Shown here: positions 22,812-35,229 of the stretch, in pieces
Layout of the letters: every line of letters begins with the position of its first letter
Numbering within the stretch: position 1 is the first letter of the stretch
Assembly: GCA_964017125.1 (NCBI GenBank)
Contig: OZ024912.1
Location: forward strand, 57,430,623-57,494,622
From: Flabesymbios commensalis
Taxonomy: Eukaryota; Annelida; Polychaeta; Terebellida; Flabelligeridae
Direction of reading: 5' to 3'
Length of the DNA stretch: 64,000 nucleotides
Notes under the pieces: model-generated
The model's database searches: none
What the model was told of the DNA's origin: nothing
The model's input: the letters and a program-made list of their open reading frames with translations, nothing else
Position numbers and translations under genes: made by a program

Positions 22812-23234
22812 TCAGCTTCTCAAATCTACAAGTAAATTATAGTGAATTAAAAAATCAGCCCCGATTATGGGTTGCTTCACATCCTCTACTATAAACGTCC
22901 ACGGATATTCGCGCTTTAAGCCGACATCGACGACGTGTTTACAGTTTCCATATGTATTTATAGTAGTGTTATTCGCTGCCACCAGGGGGAGACTATCTGC
23001 GTCCGAAATCCCGTTAGCGCAAGATTTCGGCAAAACACTGACAGCTGCGCCTGTGTGAATCAAGTACTTACATTTATGTCTTTTGTCTGCGACATACAAT
23101 AACTTAGAGTGAAATAACTTGGGAGAATTAGCTTCCGCGAAGTCATGCCGCGTCTCAGTTATACCGCCAGATGCAAGAGTCGCTACCTTGCACTGGCTTA
23201 GCAGTTTAAAGAAAATACGCAGGGGCTCCTGCAC
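22812..23234 (-). mobile_element. Gypsy protease region
   Basis: LIHTGAAVSVLPKS has the layout of the retroviral aspartic protease active site, and IGADFLIHYNLLVDL is the usual protease C-terminal motif. Fossil element part. Confidence 0.7.
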
Positions 23235-23292
23235 GTGCGTGCCTTATCCCCGAAAGTCTGGTGAAAATAGCGGACAGGTGCATTAGCCGTAT

Positions 23293-24075
23293 CTAGTGCT
23301 TTAGCGGCGTTATTTCGCTGTACATTCGGCGGCGGAACGAAAGGGCCAGTGCCCGGTCGGCCAACACGGCCAAACTTTCTAGTGTGGCACTGTCTGGTTG
23401 AGTTGCCAAATGAGCTCTGATTGAAGCGGGCATCTGCCAGATGAACGCTTGGCATTTGACTGCCTTCCCAACAACTGCTTTCGTTCCAAAGCCTGCTGTC
23501 TTTTGTAGACGCCGTAGGAAGCGTGAGGGAATGTCTGTACCCATCCTTTCTCCTGAGATTACTTTATTAACCCGTTCGGGTGTTGTCAAACCACGTCGCT
23601 CGATCAAAATCGCTTTCAGGCTTTCGAATTTATGCGATCTGAAAGGCTGAAGTAGAACGTCCCTCACGTCTGATGCGACCTCGCCCGAAAGTGCTGCGCA
23701 GGTTGAACTATATCTCTCGTCATCGTCGTGGATGTGATGAAGATCGAACTGAGTTTCTATCTGGTTAAACCAGAGTTCAACGTCCGTAGCATAAAACGTA
23801 GCTATTTTAAACTTAGGCAAGTTCGTTGAACGTCTCTGAAGCTGCCTTCTTAGTGGTGAAGGGCTCTTTGATGAATCGCTCCTAGAGTGATGTCTCGTTC
23901 GTCTAGCTCGAGCATTTCGAGCGAAATCTTCTTTAAGACGTTGATACTCTTCATCTGCCTCTCGGAATCGAACCTCATTGTCCTCACTGTCCTGATAATA
24001 GTTATCTTTGCGTCGAGCACCCGCACCTTCTGGGGGAGTAGACATGAAGCCTTCACTATCGTGTTGTGTCGACAT
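23293..24075 (-). mobile_element. Gypsy gag region
   Basis: Charged N-terminal region followed by a capsid-like stretch (DVELWFNQIETQF and SGEVASDVRDVLLQP). It sits in the gag position, downstream of the 5' LTR and leader. Confidence 0.8.
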
Positions 24076-24119
24076 TGTGAAATGTTTTTTGAAATTATTT
24101 AACTATTGAAGCATTTGAG

Positions 24120-26261
24120 ATAGCAGCCTATTGGCTCTATGCCTATCTCAAACGTGTTTGAAATGGTATGTCGTATTAACACAGACCAACTATTTTTGAC
24201 GTGCCATGCGCGGATTGGTTGTACGTTGCCGTCTAGACCAGATGAAAAAATGTCTGTATATGTTGAATCTTAGAAATGTGGACTGTAGAGAGTGTTCATG
24301 CTATGTCGCAAACAGGGGTTGCAGAGATAGTTGAAAATGCGTCGCTGAGATTGCACATAATTTCTTTGCACTAGTTCACACACGTATATATTTATTTAGT
24401 GAAAACTGTAGGTCGAGATTGCACATAAAATGTTTTCACTTATTCACACACATACATAATGGTTTAGTGAAAACTGTAGGTCAAAATTGTACTTAAAATG
24501 CCAGATATAATTATGACATGCTATGCTAAGCTATGGTAATAGTATATTGTAAATCGACCCGGGTGAAAAAAAATATTTTTTTCCCACAAGTCGAAAAACA
24601 CATGCAAATATTGGCAATGTTTCGCGATAGCGCAACTGTCAAATCGAATATTTCTGTATTTATATAAATTTTAATCTTCAGAAATCAACTATCAAGAGAA
24701 AATTTCGTTCTCAAACTGATAGGCTAAATGTGACTGCGAATAAAAACAGCTACATTCATTTTAGAAAAATATTTAAAACGTGACTGACAGTAGTCTATGC
24801 AGATTGATGATATAGTATATCATTTCGCTGAAAAATGATTTCTGCGATGAACATTCCACTTTTTTTTTTATTATTATGGCACGTTCATCACCGAGTCATT
24901 CTTAATAACGTCCAAATCAATCGCTCGCTTCGTTTCATTGACTGACGTATAAATCGGCTGTCGTCGTAGCGGTTGCGTTTATTTCGTCTGTGGTGGGTGT
25001 GTGTATGGTATATTATCGGGTACTGCTAACATGTGTGGCCTGCAGCTTGTTGCTGCGTGCCGGTGTCAGCATGCGTGTAACGGTGTGTACATATAAAAGT
25101 AAACAGCAGCTGCGTCTCGCCTCACATTAGCATATTCATTACCTACTCTGTGCCCAAATAAGGCGCTAAAAGTAGGCTAGAGCAACGACAAACACCAGTC
25201 GGCGTTTCGACGTGAAACGTGAAATTATACTATGACTTTATTAAAATTTCGCACAACTAGTGCTATAATTTCTTTTCGGAAACTGCTCATTTATATTTCC
25301 TCTCTTTCAACAGTTTTGAAAAAGAAAATTTATAAATAATCAAAAAAATGTATTTAAAACTACGCCATGTATAATTTTGAACACGTGAATAGTCTGCTCC
25401 ACCAAATCAAAATGGCGGCCTAATTTATGCTAATGTGATGAGGCGACACAGGTCCACTATCCAAATGCATGCCGGTTATGGCGGGACACGTGTTTGCCCA
25501 TGGCGGGCGATCAGCTAATCAAGGGGAGCCAGCGTCCAATATGGCGCTCACTTACCAAATACATTTACAACAATCAGCATTCTCTGAAATAACATATTGT
25601 AATAATAATAAAATATTGACATACGGTCCTGGGAATATATTTAACAGACCAAATAGGACCGTTTATTGACATTCATTAGGGAAACAATTTTACTTGGCCC
25701 TAATCCTAATAAAGGTTACCCGAGTCGAAGCGATATTTTATAATTTTTTGTCAATTTTTACTGAAAAATCGAAAAAGTGACGAGGCTTCGTCTATGGACT
25801 TCAAAATCGAGTCACCCAATTATGGCAATCAACGATAAAAATTGAGTTTCCGAAAACACCAACTTCCTATTCGCCTACAATGGCATTAATAGGATGAAAG
25901 CATGTTAAAAACTCTTACTATAAAAAATGATAGACTAAGTCTATGAGAAAAATTTTCAGGATTCTTCTAGAGAAACCGACATGGTCGCCATCTTGGAAAA
26001 GCGCCAAACACGTGGAATTTCGTCCAAACTTAAGAAAATTACGCCGTTTTCGACGTAAAAAACGTGCTTCTCCTCTGATAACTCTTTCTGTCTAGTTTAA
26101 AACTGGCATATTAAAATGACCTACAGCTTTCACGTACCTTGATGAAATTTTCAAAAAATCCCTTAAAATTTAAATAAAAGTATCCTTGAAAACAGCTGTT
26201 TTCAATTTGCGTCTTGGTGAAAACACTGTTGCGTTTTCTATAAGTCGTCAGGGGTCACCAG
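24120..26261 (-). mobile_element. Gypsy 5' leader (non-coding)
   Basis: About 2.1 kb between the 5' LTR and gag without a convincing gene. It includes a two- to three-copy ~70 bp repeat at 24,340-24,500 (AGTGAAAACTGTAGGTC). Confidence 0.5.
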
Positions 26262-26708
26262 TATGGGAATATGGGGTAGTCCCTCGCGCCGGAGGTACCA
26301 GTATGTGATCGTTAGGGTCTCCAGTACAGGCTTGTAAGGGTGAACGAGAGAAACTGCCCAACATTCTCCATTATAACGTAAACTTCTTCTCCCCGTCGAA
26401 TCGACGGTTCTAAGTAATTCACAAAACTCTTCTTCCGCTTGTCATGTTTATTTGTCTAGACATTTGGTAACAGCAACGTACAACCCCGCGCACGACACGT
26501 CTAACTTGACTCAGAGTGAGCGACCGGCGGCACGTCCGCAGTCGCTGAGCGTAATATCTGAAGTGCGGGAAAAGTACCAAGGCCGCATGGGATTCGGCCC
26601 TCTGCACCCAGCACCAAAGTACCGGAACGAGGCAGTCGTCCGCAGACTCACACGTCCGGAAGGCTGGGGATAACTGCCACATTAAAATAACGAAGTAAGG
26701 ATCCTACA
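26262..26708 (-). repeat. Gypsy 5' LTR
   Basis: Full-length partner of the LTR at 18,550-18,993. Confidence 0.88.
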
Positions 26709-26712
26709 TCAC

Positions 26713-27280
26713 AACCTTCCTAAAACTAGCATTTTGTATTGATTAAGGGTTGTGACATAGCTATACCCAGGCACATTTTGCCACGTAATAATGTAGCCTA
26801 ATGGTCGTCTCCACCACTTCCAAAGTTACATACACAAAAAATGGATTCTTTAATTTTAATTTAAACCCCATAAAACTTACCATTTCAGTGCGAGCGACGC
26901 ATTACAAATGTTCACAACACATCTATGATTTAAATTGAAAATTAATATAGGTGCATAATTTCAGGCCAGCTCAAAATCTACACTACGCGTATTAGATTCT
27001 CAGAAAATGAGTCGGCAACGCCAGAAATGATATTTTTGTAAAAATGATTGATCTTCAGTGATTTTGCAACCATTGTCAACATCTCGACTTCTTTTTGTGA
27101 AGATTTTACTCGAAAACACTATAATTATTTGAAAATTGTTTTTTTCAATAAAATTATTATCTTCAATATTGCCATCTAATATTTAAAAAACATGGATATA
27201 GGGTTGTATTCACCACGTAGGCATACACCCTTTAATGCTGAAGTGCAATCCCTTTAACTCCAAGGTGGCCATATAATTTT
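26713..27280. other. AT-rich sequence, nothing recognised
   Basis: No gene, hairpin or repeat family was identified. Confidence 0.5.
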
Positions 27281-27514
27281 ATTTAATGGCCCATAAATTT
27301 ACAACACACTCCCAAGAATATTCTAACAAGTGGCCCACAGTATTTTTGTAAAATGAAATGAATGTGGTTTTAGGCCACCTGTGTGCACATATAGGCTATT
27401 TAATGGCCCATAAATTTACAACACACTCCCAAGAATATTCTAACAAGTGGCCCACAGTATTTTTGTAAAATGAAATGAATGTGGTTTTAGGCCACCTGTG
27501 TGCACATATAGGCT
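27281..27514. repeat. Identical 117 bp tandem duplication
   Basis: The unit beginning ATTTAATGGCCCATAAATTT and ending CACATATAGGCT occurs twice head to tail with no visible difference, so the duplication is very recent. Confidence 0.9.
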
Positions 27515-28790
27515 AAACTGGGCCAGGAAAACCTCCTAAGGATGGTGATATGAATGAGAGGACACTTACCTCAAGACACAGGATTCAAAATTCGAATCTT
27601 GGCGGTCTGAGGGCGAACTTGCTACCTCTCGGTCACAGAGACTCCCCACAATATTGAATCTTTACGAGTGAGCAGAGAAAAAACGTTTGTTCTTTGAAAC
27701 TTGAATGCCAGAGCGGGTTTCGAAACAGCGATCTCCGACTTCCGAGCATGCACAAGGTCCACAAAGACCGCGGCTCGCGAAGCTAGCTTTTTCCACAACT
27801 GCATCTACAGCAACATTCAACTATTTTTCTAGTGTTTTTTAAACGTATGTGCAACATGCCTCTAATACTGATGCATTGTATTGTGTTAATGGGATTGCAA
27901 CATTACCATGATAAATCTACAACTACATACCTATAGCTAGAAATACAATATACTAAAAATAGATGCGTTAAAGCTTGCTTTTGAGAAAATGGAAACCGCG
28001 TGCCATTATTTTGATGTTATCATATTTAATTCCCCATTTTATGACTCACATCCCGGTGCATTGAATTTGTGTAATGTTACCCCCGCCGAATAATAAAAAA
28101 ATATTCTAACGAAGAGCATTTCCACAAGATGAAACCAAACTTTGTATACATGTTTACATTTTCTTAACATTAGCTGTACATTATGAGATCTACAGATAGT
28201 CTATCATGTTAATATCTGGAAACGCTGGTGTCGAAGATGCAAGACTCACGACTATTTTATTTTTTTGGCACCCAGGTTGCAGTATTACATGGCTCCATCT
28301 GAAATTTTAGAAGTTTGTACAAACAATAAGTCATGCTATATAATTTATTGGTGAAATCACATTTTTTGTCAAGTGCAAGTGTATTTTTTCCCAATAGCAG
28401 ATGTTTTACTACGTGTCTTTTAAATTGCCATTTAACAAATGTATCAAAAACAAAAAAAAGAAATGTTATTATCCACAATACAATGTAAACAAGGACTTTT
28501 TTCGTGATTGTCAGAAATAATACTTTTCAATAGATATTGTCAAAAAATATTTTTTATTGTTTTCAAACGCTCATCTTAATTCACACCTTTAGAAATATGT
28601 CTTCACCTATAGGCCCACCAGCGGATACTCATGTTTAAAGCCACAGTCCACTGATGATTATTTGCGAGACACTGCGGTCCCACAATTCAAAGTAACCCAT
28701 CTGGAATTCCACAATGAAGTCACAACCCTGACCAACAAGGTCATATCGAGCTCCTCTTTGAGAGCAAACTCTCAAATCATAGTGAGACTA
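27515..28790. other. Intergenic sequence, nothing recognised
   Basis: AT-rich. A possible box B-like GATTCAAAATTCGAATC near 27,585 is too weak to call a SINE. Confidence 0.4.
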
Positions 28791-28796
28791 TATGTA

Positions 28797-29510
28797 TGAG
28801 GCGCCAAGTCCGCAAAAAAGACAACATTTGCATTAGGACAGTCCAACAATATGAGGACAGTGTAGAATCTGTTAGATCAATGTATACATTGCTGTTAGGA
28901 CAATACAACACACATGAGGACAATGCTAAATTTGTTTGATAAATGCAATATAGATTCGGTCAATATAAATGGTGTCATTTGGACAATTAAAACATCATGA
29001 GGACAGTGCAAAACTGATTAGCTCAATGTAAGATGTGGTACATCAGTCTAACCCTTGTCACTAGGACAATGTAACTTTACTTTGATCATAATATACATTG
29101 TCATTAGGACTATGTAACTAACAGCAGGACAGTGTAATTTTAATTTGGTCAAAGTATCTGGCATTAAGACTATATAACTACCACGAGGACAGTACAATTG
29201 TAGTTTGATCAATATATCGCCCATTAGGACAATGCAATTAACATGAGGTGAATGAGACATTACTTTGGACAATGTAAATTGTATTAGGACAATGTAACCA
29301 ATGTGAGAACAGTACATTAATTTGATCAATGTATGTGGCATAAGGACAATGTAACTAATATGAGGAGAGTGTAAATTTAATTTGGTCAATGTACCTGGCA
29401 TTAGGAAAATAAAACCAACATTAGGACAATGTATCATTAATTTGGTCGGTGTAAAATGGAATAGGACAATAGAGTTGTCATGAGGACAATGTGGCCACCA
29501 AAAGTCAGTT
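28797..29510 (+). repeat. Left inverted arm, ~60 bp tandem repeats
   Basis: Units contain GGACAATGTAA, a CATGAGGACAGTGTAA-like block and TTTGGTCAATGTA. The reverse complement is at 32,440-33,158. Confidence 0.85.
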
Positions 29511-29973
29511 TATCGTTCTATCCTAGGCGTATTCTATGCATATCAGTTTAATTTCTGTATTCCTTTTCACAAAGTCGTGTCTATAATCTATTATTTAACA
29601 GTGAGTTATAATTATGCTATTCACTTTTTTCATGCTTATCAAAAACGTTCGCATTTCACCTTTAATATATGTGTCGAACTGTTACCCATAATGTCAAACC
29701 CTGTATGTGTCATCGGCATTAACAATAATATAATAATAATATTTATTTCTTCTAAAGTGCTATTTCAACAGCACATTGCTCGTTAAACTGTTGAATGATA
29801 GGTCTATTCAATTTTCGATTATGTAAATGTACAATAATTAATGGAAATATTAACTGCAATTTGGAAATTATTTTACACAATATATTTTTTTGTTAGATTC
29901 CAACAATATCAATAGACTTCAAAATGAAATAATTGAAGAGAATTGTGCTGGATTTATCTAGCTATTTTTGTCA

Positions 29974-29991
29974 GGGGGGGGGGGGGGGGGG
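29974..29991. repeat. poly-G run (18 bases)
   Basis: Uninterrupted G run. Confidence 0.9.
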
Positions 29992-30119
29992 TTGGATCTG
30001 ATATGTTAGGATCCCCAAGTCAATTATTGTTCTCGATGTGTTTATGCCTGTAATTAGTCAGTCACTATTGTGTACTTTAACTGTTATTATTGTGGGTGTT
30101 CGAATCGAGATGGAATCAA

Positions 30120-30205
30120 CCCAGCAAACACGAGACATTGAACCAATGTTGGGTTAATGTTGGGCCGCCGTCGCAGAGAGTTGGTCAAGGTCTCATGCCT
30201 GCTGG
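30120..30205. repeat. PAL palindrome, shortened
   Basis: CCCAGCAAACACGAGACATT to CTCATGCCTGCTGG, with core GGGCCGCCGTCGCAGAGAG. The right arm is shortened. Confidence 0.75.
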
Positions 30206-30751
30206 TAAATGTGTCGTTGTTTCTGTATTCTGTGTTTTTCATTCGACTTTTGTGAATTATTTTCCATTGGCTTATTTCAATACAAATGTCATTTGGCCGA
30301 TGATGTGCACATGTTTGGCCAACGTATCAGTAAATCGGTAACTAACTAACCATGATTAAAACAATTTGAAACAAACTGCCGTGTTTTCATGTCGACGTCG
30401 AGAGAAACTACGAGATTTTTCAGCCAAACACGTCAGATACGCAGTGCTGACAAGTGATTGGATGGGGGAATAAGGAAAATGCCAATCAAATCATACATTT
30501 TATAATTCTGAACGTCACAGTAGATCTGCCTGTTGTATAAGCTGGCCTCTATCATGTCTATCAGAAAAGAGTCGCCGCATTATAATATAATTATTTATAC
30601 GGACCCAAGCATTGTACTCTATAGGCTCTAACAAAATTAATCAGATGCGTCATTCAGTCATGTAAGGAAATAGCGGAGTGGGCGTAGTTTGGAGAGAAGA
30701 AGATTTACACTGGGTCCATTATGGATAACAGTGTGACATATATATTGAAGG

Positions 30752-30797
30752 TCAAATCAAGGAATATAGAAAGGTCATTCCTATATTCCTTGATCAA
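30752..30797. repeat. Short hairpin
   Basis: TCAAGGAATATAG pairs with CTATATTCCTTGA around AAAGGTCATTC. Confidence 0.75.
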
Positions 30798-31235
30798 ATA
30801 CATGTCTCATGGTTCGTGTTTAGTAGGCCTATGTTGCGGCGTCTGTGATCGCCAGGAGTGGTGATGACGACGGTCATTATACGCTATAGCAAACACGACA
30901 GGCTGAACCGCGACAGTTGTTTCAACCATAGACCTCTGTTCTAATTCTCTGGTTTCAACGTTGGGCAAGCATCGTTGACGATGGACCGTTAAACACAAAT
31001 GGCTCAATGTCACGCGTTTGATGGATAAATCTACCTTATCTTATTAAACAACGATATCACACAACTTCTAAGTTTTTAGGCTCACGTTAAGCAAATAATA
31101 ACCATTAATAATTCGAATAAAGCAGGTAGGCCTATAAATAAATATAAACGGCAAACATTTTGTAAACAACAGCCTCGCGTTTGTAAACAACAGCCAGCTC
31201 CCTTACCTGTACCGAAACGCAGTGCTACACTGTAA

Positions 31236-31515
31236 ATCAAGCGTTTAGCCATTAAACAGAATGCTAAACAGGTTTGTTGTCCTTCGTTTCACCACCCGTT
31301 TAAATGATTAGTTCTAACGTATTTTAAATTGATACGTGTTTAGGTATCATGGGTATGAAGCGTTTAGAAACTAAACATGTCTCAAGTCATCACATGTTTA
31401 GCTTGGTCAACTAAACAGGTCACACAAATGACATGTTTAGGCTCCAGGCATTTAGCTGGTAAACGGGTCTCCATTCCCCACGTGCTTAGCATCTGTTCTA
31501 AACATCCAAGAAGAT
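31236..31515. repeat. Cluster of GTTTAG / CTAAAC words
   Basis: At least ten GTTTAG, CTAAAC or CATGTTTAG words in both orientations within 280 bases, e.g. CATGTTTAGCTTGG and GACATGTTTAGGC. It is probably a degenerate repeat or the end of a small element. Confidence 0.45.
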
Positions 31516-31815
31516 TGGGCCGAAGTATAGTATTCCACCCCTAAATCAAATAACAACTGAATGATGGCAGTGATTGGCTGATCACTCTGTCGTCATTGGT
31601 CGATGTAGAAATACCATAGTTGAACCAAAGATTGGAATAATTTTTTTGCATTGTCACATTTTTTGCTGATTATATATAGCCTATATTTAATAGAGTACCA
31701 ACTGTGAAGTAATGCTATATATATTATGCCCGTTAGATATAGGCCTACATGCCTACATGATATTTCGTCTCTATATCTCGCTTAACTGGTAAATGCGCAG
31801 CACAAAAATAAAAAA

Positions 31816-31925
31816 AACTTCTGCAGTTCTAGTCTATGGACATGTTTACATCATATGGTCATAAATATTAAGAAGCCAATATAAAATCACCGATTTTTTA
31901 TGGTTTTAGCCTGATTGAGTCGCTT
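31816..31925. repeat. Right half of the 230 bp palindrome family
   Basis: GCAGTTCTAGTCTATGGACA to GTTTTAGCCTGATTGAGTCG matches one arm of 10,004-10,233. Confidence 0.65.
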
Positions 31926-32153
31926 TAACTGACTGTATGTAAAACACGACGTCCTGCACCTGCTTGGGCGTTCTGTGATTGGAACAAGGCTTAGATTTGA
32001 GATATGTGATTGAACGATAAACACTGATGAAATCATGGAAGCAATGTGGGCATGTGTAAGATCAAGGAGGTTATAAAGTTGTATGCATATATATCTATAA
32101 CCTCCTTTATAAGATGCTGGGGGAAGGGAAGGCGAGCACAAGGGAAGGAAGGT

Positions 32154-32171
32154 CCCCCCCCCCCCCCCCCC
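32154..32171. repeat. poly-C run (18 bases)
   Basis: Uninterrupted C run after a purine-rich GGGAAGG stretch. Confidence 0.9.
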
Positions 32172-32439
32172 TAAGCTGCATACTTTCAACAAGCCAATAC
32201 ATTGAACCAATGCTGGCTTAATGACTCATGGCTCAATGACTCATGGTAGGCCTATAGCTGCAGTCTTCAATTGAGAAAGGTTACGTTGTAGGCTCTGGTG
32301 CGGCCCCAGACGATGGGCCGGCATTAATCCACCCTTGGATCACCATCTGGAAGATATTACCAACAGCAACTGTGAAAAGTGGTACCCCCTGGCGAGTGAT
32401 AAGAAACATGAAGGATCATTTCATATTGCACATATACAT

Positions 32440-33158
32440 GATACGTGATCGAGTGCATACAGCTTTACATCGTCCTCATGTGCATAACATTGTCCACATG
32501 GCAGTGCTACTTGCAAACTGTCACGTACAATGACTTCATGCCGGTTACATCGTCTCAATGGTAATAACCAAACAAATGTCGCATTCTCCTAATGTTAGTT
32601 AGGTTACATTATCCTAACACAATGTAGCTTACATTGACCAAAGCAATGTCCAACTGACCTCATATTAGTTACATTGTCCTGATGCAAGGTACATTGACCA
32701 AAGTAATGTCTCATTCACCTCATGTTAGTTGCATTGTCCTAATGGGCGATACATTGATCAAACTAAAATTGTACTGTCCTCGTCTTAGTTATATTGTCCT
32801 AATGCCAGATACATTGAATAAATTCAAATTACACTGTCCTGTTGTTAGTTACATAGTCCTAATGACAATGTAAAGTAAAGTTACATTCTCCTAGTGACAA
32901 GGGTTAGAATGATGTACCACATTTTACATTGAGCTAGTCAGTTTTGCACTGTCCTCATGATGTTTTAATTGTCCAAATGACACCATTTATATTGACCGAA
33001 TCTATATTGCAATAATCAAACAAGTTTAGCATTGACCTCATGTGTGTTGCATTGTCCTAACGGCAATGTATACAGTGATCTAACAGATTCTACACTTTCC
33101 TAATATTGTTGTACTGTCCTCATGCAAGTGTTGTCTTTTTTGCGGACTTGGCGCCTCA
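32440..33158 (-). repeat. Right inverted arm, ~60 bp tandem repeats
   Basis: Reverse complement of 28,797-29,510, with long matching stretches, for example near 28,975 and 32,955. Confidence 0.85.
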
Positions 33159-33471
33159 TATATATGGGCAATTTTCTCACTACGGGTCAATACAGGCTAC
33201 ACCAAGTATGAAAACAAATCCTCAAAGTATTGCTATTATCAGTTTTGTTCCACTGTAAAACCGCTTTTTAAATGGCATTTGCAACTCCGCCATGATAACA
33301 ACTATTTAAGATTTTCACCAGGTTATATATTACTGAGTGAACACCGATCTAATGTTATGGTAGTGTCAAGGGAAATGCAATATAAAATAATAATGCTCGT
33401 TAAAGTGATAGACCCCTGTTCAAAATTCGCGGGACCACGGGGGGAAACAGACAGCACCGATCCCAACAAAC

Positions 33472-33570
33472 ATGAGACGTTTGTCCAACGTTGGTTTACT
33501 GCTGGCCCACCGTCTACGACGCTGGCCAAGCAGTAAATCAACGCTGGGCCAACGTCTCATGTTTGCTGGG
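33472..33570. repeat. PAL palindrome, near-complete
   Basis: CCCAACAAACATGAGACG to GTCTCATGTTTGCTGGG, with core CCACCGTCTACGACGCTGG. Confidence 0.85.
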
Positions 33571-33611
33571 ATGTAGTCTTATTCTCATAATTATACATTA
33601 TTATATGTAAA

Positions 33612-33693
33612 AACGTTGGTTCATTGTTGGCCCACCGTCTACGACGCTGGCCCAACAGTAAACCAACGTTGGACCAACGTCTCAAGTTTGCTG
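33612..33693. repeat. PAL palindrome, second copy in tandem
   Basis: Same core and right arm as the copy 40 bases to the left (AACGTTGGTTCATTGTTGG and TCTCAAGTTTGCTG). The outer left arm is missing. Confidence 0.75.
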
Positions 33694-34008
33694 AAATGTA
33701 TCCTCATATACATTAGTATGTGTAAAAACAGTTTCTGAAGAACTATTTGCATCGTGAGAGATATACAATTTGTTATGCGATACCTTAATATTTTCTAGTA
33801 GATAGCTCACTTGATTGTTTTAGTTCGAAATGACCGACTGAAAACATGGGATATCGCATCCTAAATTTCATAGCTCTCACGCTTATAATCGTTCTGTAGA
33901 AACACATGTATACAAATGTATATGATGATACTTAGGCAAATAACTTAGATTAGCGACTGTCAGTGCATGTCCCTTCCATAGTGGTCGACGGGTTTCATAC
34001 CGGGCTAT

Positions 34009-34117
34009 CCCAGCAAACACGAGACGTTGACCCAATGATGCTGTGATGTTGGGCCAGAGTCGCAGACGATGGCCCAACATCACAGCATCATTGGGTCAAT
34101 GTCTCGTGTTTGCCGGG
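34009..34117. repeat. PAL palindrome, near-perfect
   Basis: CCCAGCAAACACGAGACG is mirrored by CGTGTTTGCCGGG. The copy-specific word ATGATGCTGTGATG appears inverted in the other arm. Confidence 0.9.
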
Positions 34118-34129
34118 ATGGTATGTAGG

Positions 34130-35115
34130 TTTATACGCTGCTAAAATTTGGTCGCCCTCTTTGTTCATATTCGACATATATAAAGGTATAGGACCTTCTC
34201 GAGTCGTCATGGTAAATCAAACACACCCGCACCCGTCATAAAATCACCTCTTTAAATGGATCGGCCTTACATAGGTCTATATACTTCATAATCACTCGAC
34301 GCCAGTCACTGAGAGAGAAATGAAGATGAGCCCCTGACAGTCTTGTTCTAGAGATGAGAGCAGAACTACCTTTCCATGTACCGATATTAGAAAAAAAATT
34401 ATTGACTAATTATGAGTCGGAATTCCAGGGAAGCCAACACTTACCCTCATCCCATCCAGAATCGTAGACGTGTAGCATTAAAACTGTAATAAATCCGGAT
34501 TCTGTAGTGTCTTAATCATGCAGGGTATCCTGGCACTACGCGATGGCTCGTTAAATTCGGCTGTGAACCCTTAACCCAGACGTACTCGGTTCGATTCCTT
34601 AGGTACCATGGCAAATACAGAACCACTGAAATCATATTGAAATTAAACAGCATGTTGTGCTGGGCATAATTATAAACCGGCAAGTAAATGCACAACAACA
34701 CTAGATGGACACAGCTGCAGGTCTGAAACGATTTGACTTATTCGAGCAATGTAATTGTATTTGTAATATTTATTCTTTTCTATAAACATGATTTATGTAT
34801 CGATGTAAATATTAACACTGAGTTCACCTATTCCATTAAAACAGGGCAATATATTCATGTGTAATCTTGGTCGTGTGGTGGAGTTTCTGAAGTAAGTTTA
34901 TATTTGTAAGGTATCCCTGAGGCGTGTTAGGCACACATTGATCAGTTGATATACATATTCAAACCATTTTGTTTCTTTTCTTATATATTTTACAGTGGTA
35001 GGTCCCATAGACATAATATTTTGATCACAAAGACCGTACGAACGCCTTAGTAACGATTTTTGGGTTAACTGTATTATCTTGGCCTTTTTGTTGGTATGGC
35101 AGTAATTGCGACCGA
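34130..35115. other. Intergenic, nothing firm
   Basis: A box B-like CGGTTCGATTCC near 34,589 with a poor box A upstream may be an old tRNA-derived SINE. No gene was seen. Confidence 0.35.
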
Positions 35116-35120
35116 GGTGT

Positions 35121-35220
35121 CCCAGCAAACACAAAACATTTGCATAATATTTGTACAATGTTTGAGCATGCTGCTCCGACGTTGTACAAAGTGTCATAGA
35201 AAAGTTTTGTGTTTACTGGG
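35121..35220. repeat. PAL palindrome, ACAAAACATTTG subfamily
   Basis: CCCAGCAAACACAAAACATT to GTTTTGTGTTTACTGGG. Confidence 0.85.
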
Positions 35221-35229
35221 GTGCTACGT

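Larger units (their letters stand above)
18550..26707 (-). mobile_element. Ty3/Gypsy LTR retrotransposon, broken copy
   Basis: Two LTRs of about 445 bp in the same orientation enclose gag, protease, reverse transcriptase, RNase H and integrase-tail regions in Ty3/Gypsy order on the minus strand. ATCAC flanks it on both sides (18,545-18,549 and 26,708-26,712). A primer-binding-site-like TGGTGACCCC lies just inside the 5' LTR. The LTRs differ at roughly 15 positions by eye (3-4%), so the insertion is fairly young. It is a fossil: several breaks and internal repetition of 3' segments. Confidence 0.88.
28797..33158. mobile_element. 4.4 kb element with ~700 bp inverted terminal arrays
   Basis: The left end TGAGGCGCCAAGTCCGCAAA (28,797) is exactly inverted at the right end (to 33,158). 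Each arm runs about 700 bases and stays alignable to the other. Within each arm a ~60-base unit (GGACAATGTAACTAACATGA, then a TTTGGTCAATGTA block) repeats 10 or more times. The interior (29,520-32,430) has no transposase and carries a PAL copy, half of the 230 bp palindrome and G/C runs. The flanks TATATGTA and TATATATG are only a doubtful target duplication, so the superfamily is left open. Confidence 0.7.

Noticed and set aside
29048-29437. 129-codon minus-strand frame and its mate at 32,682-32,873
   Set aside because: Both follow the ~60-bp tandem repeat and mirror each other as inverted arms; no codon or domain evidence.
34521-34602. tRNA or SINE promoter
   Set aside because: Box B-like CGGTTCGATTCC is present but box A is poor and no tRNA fold results.
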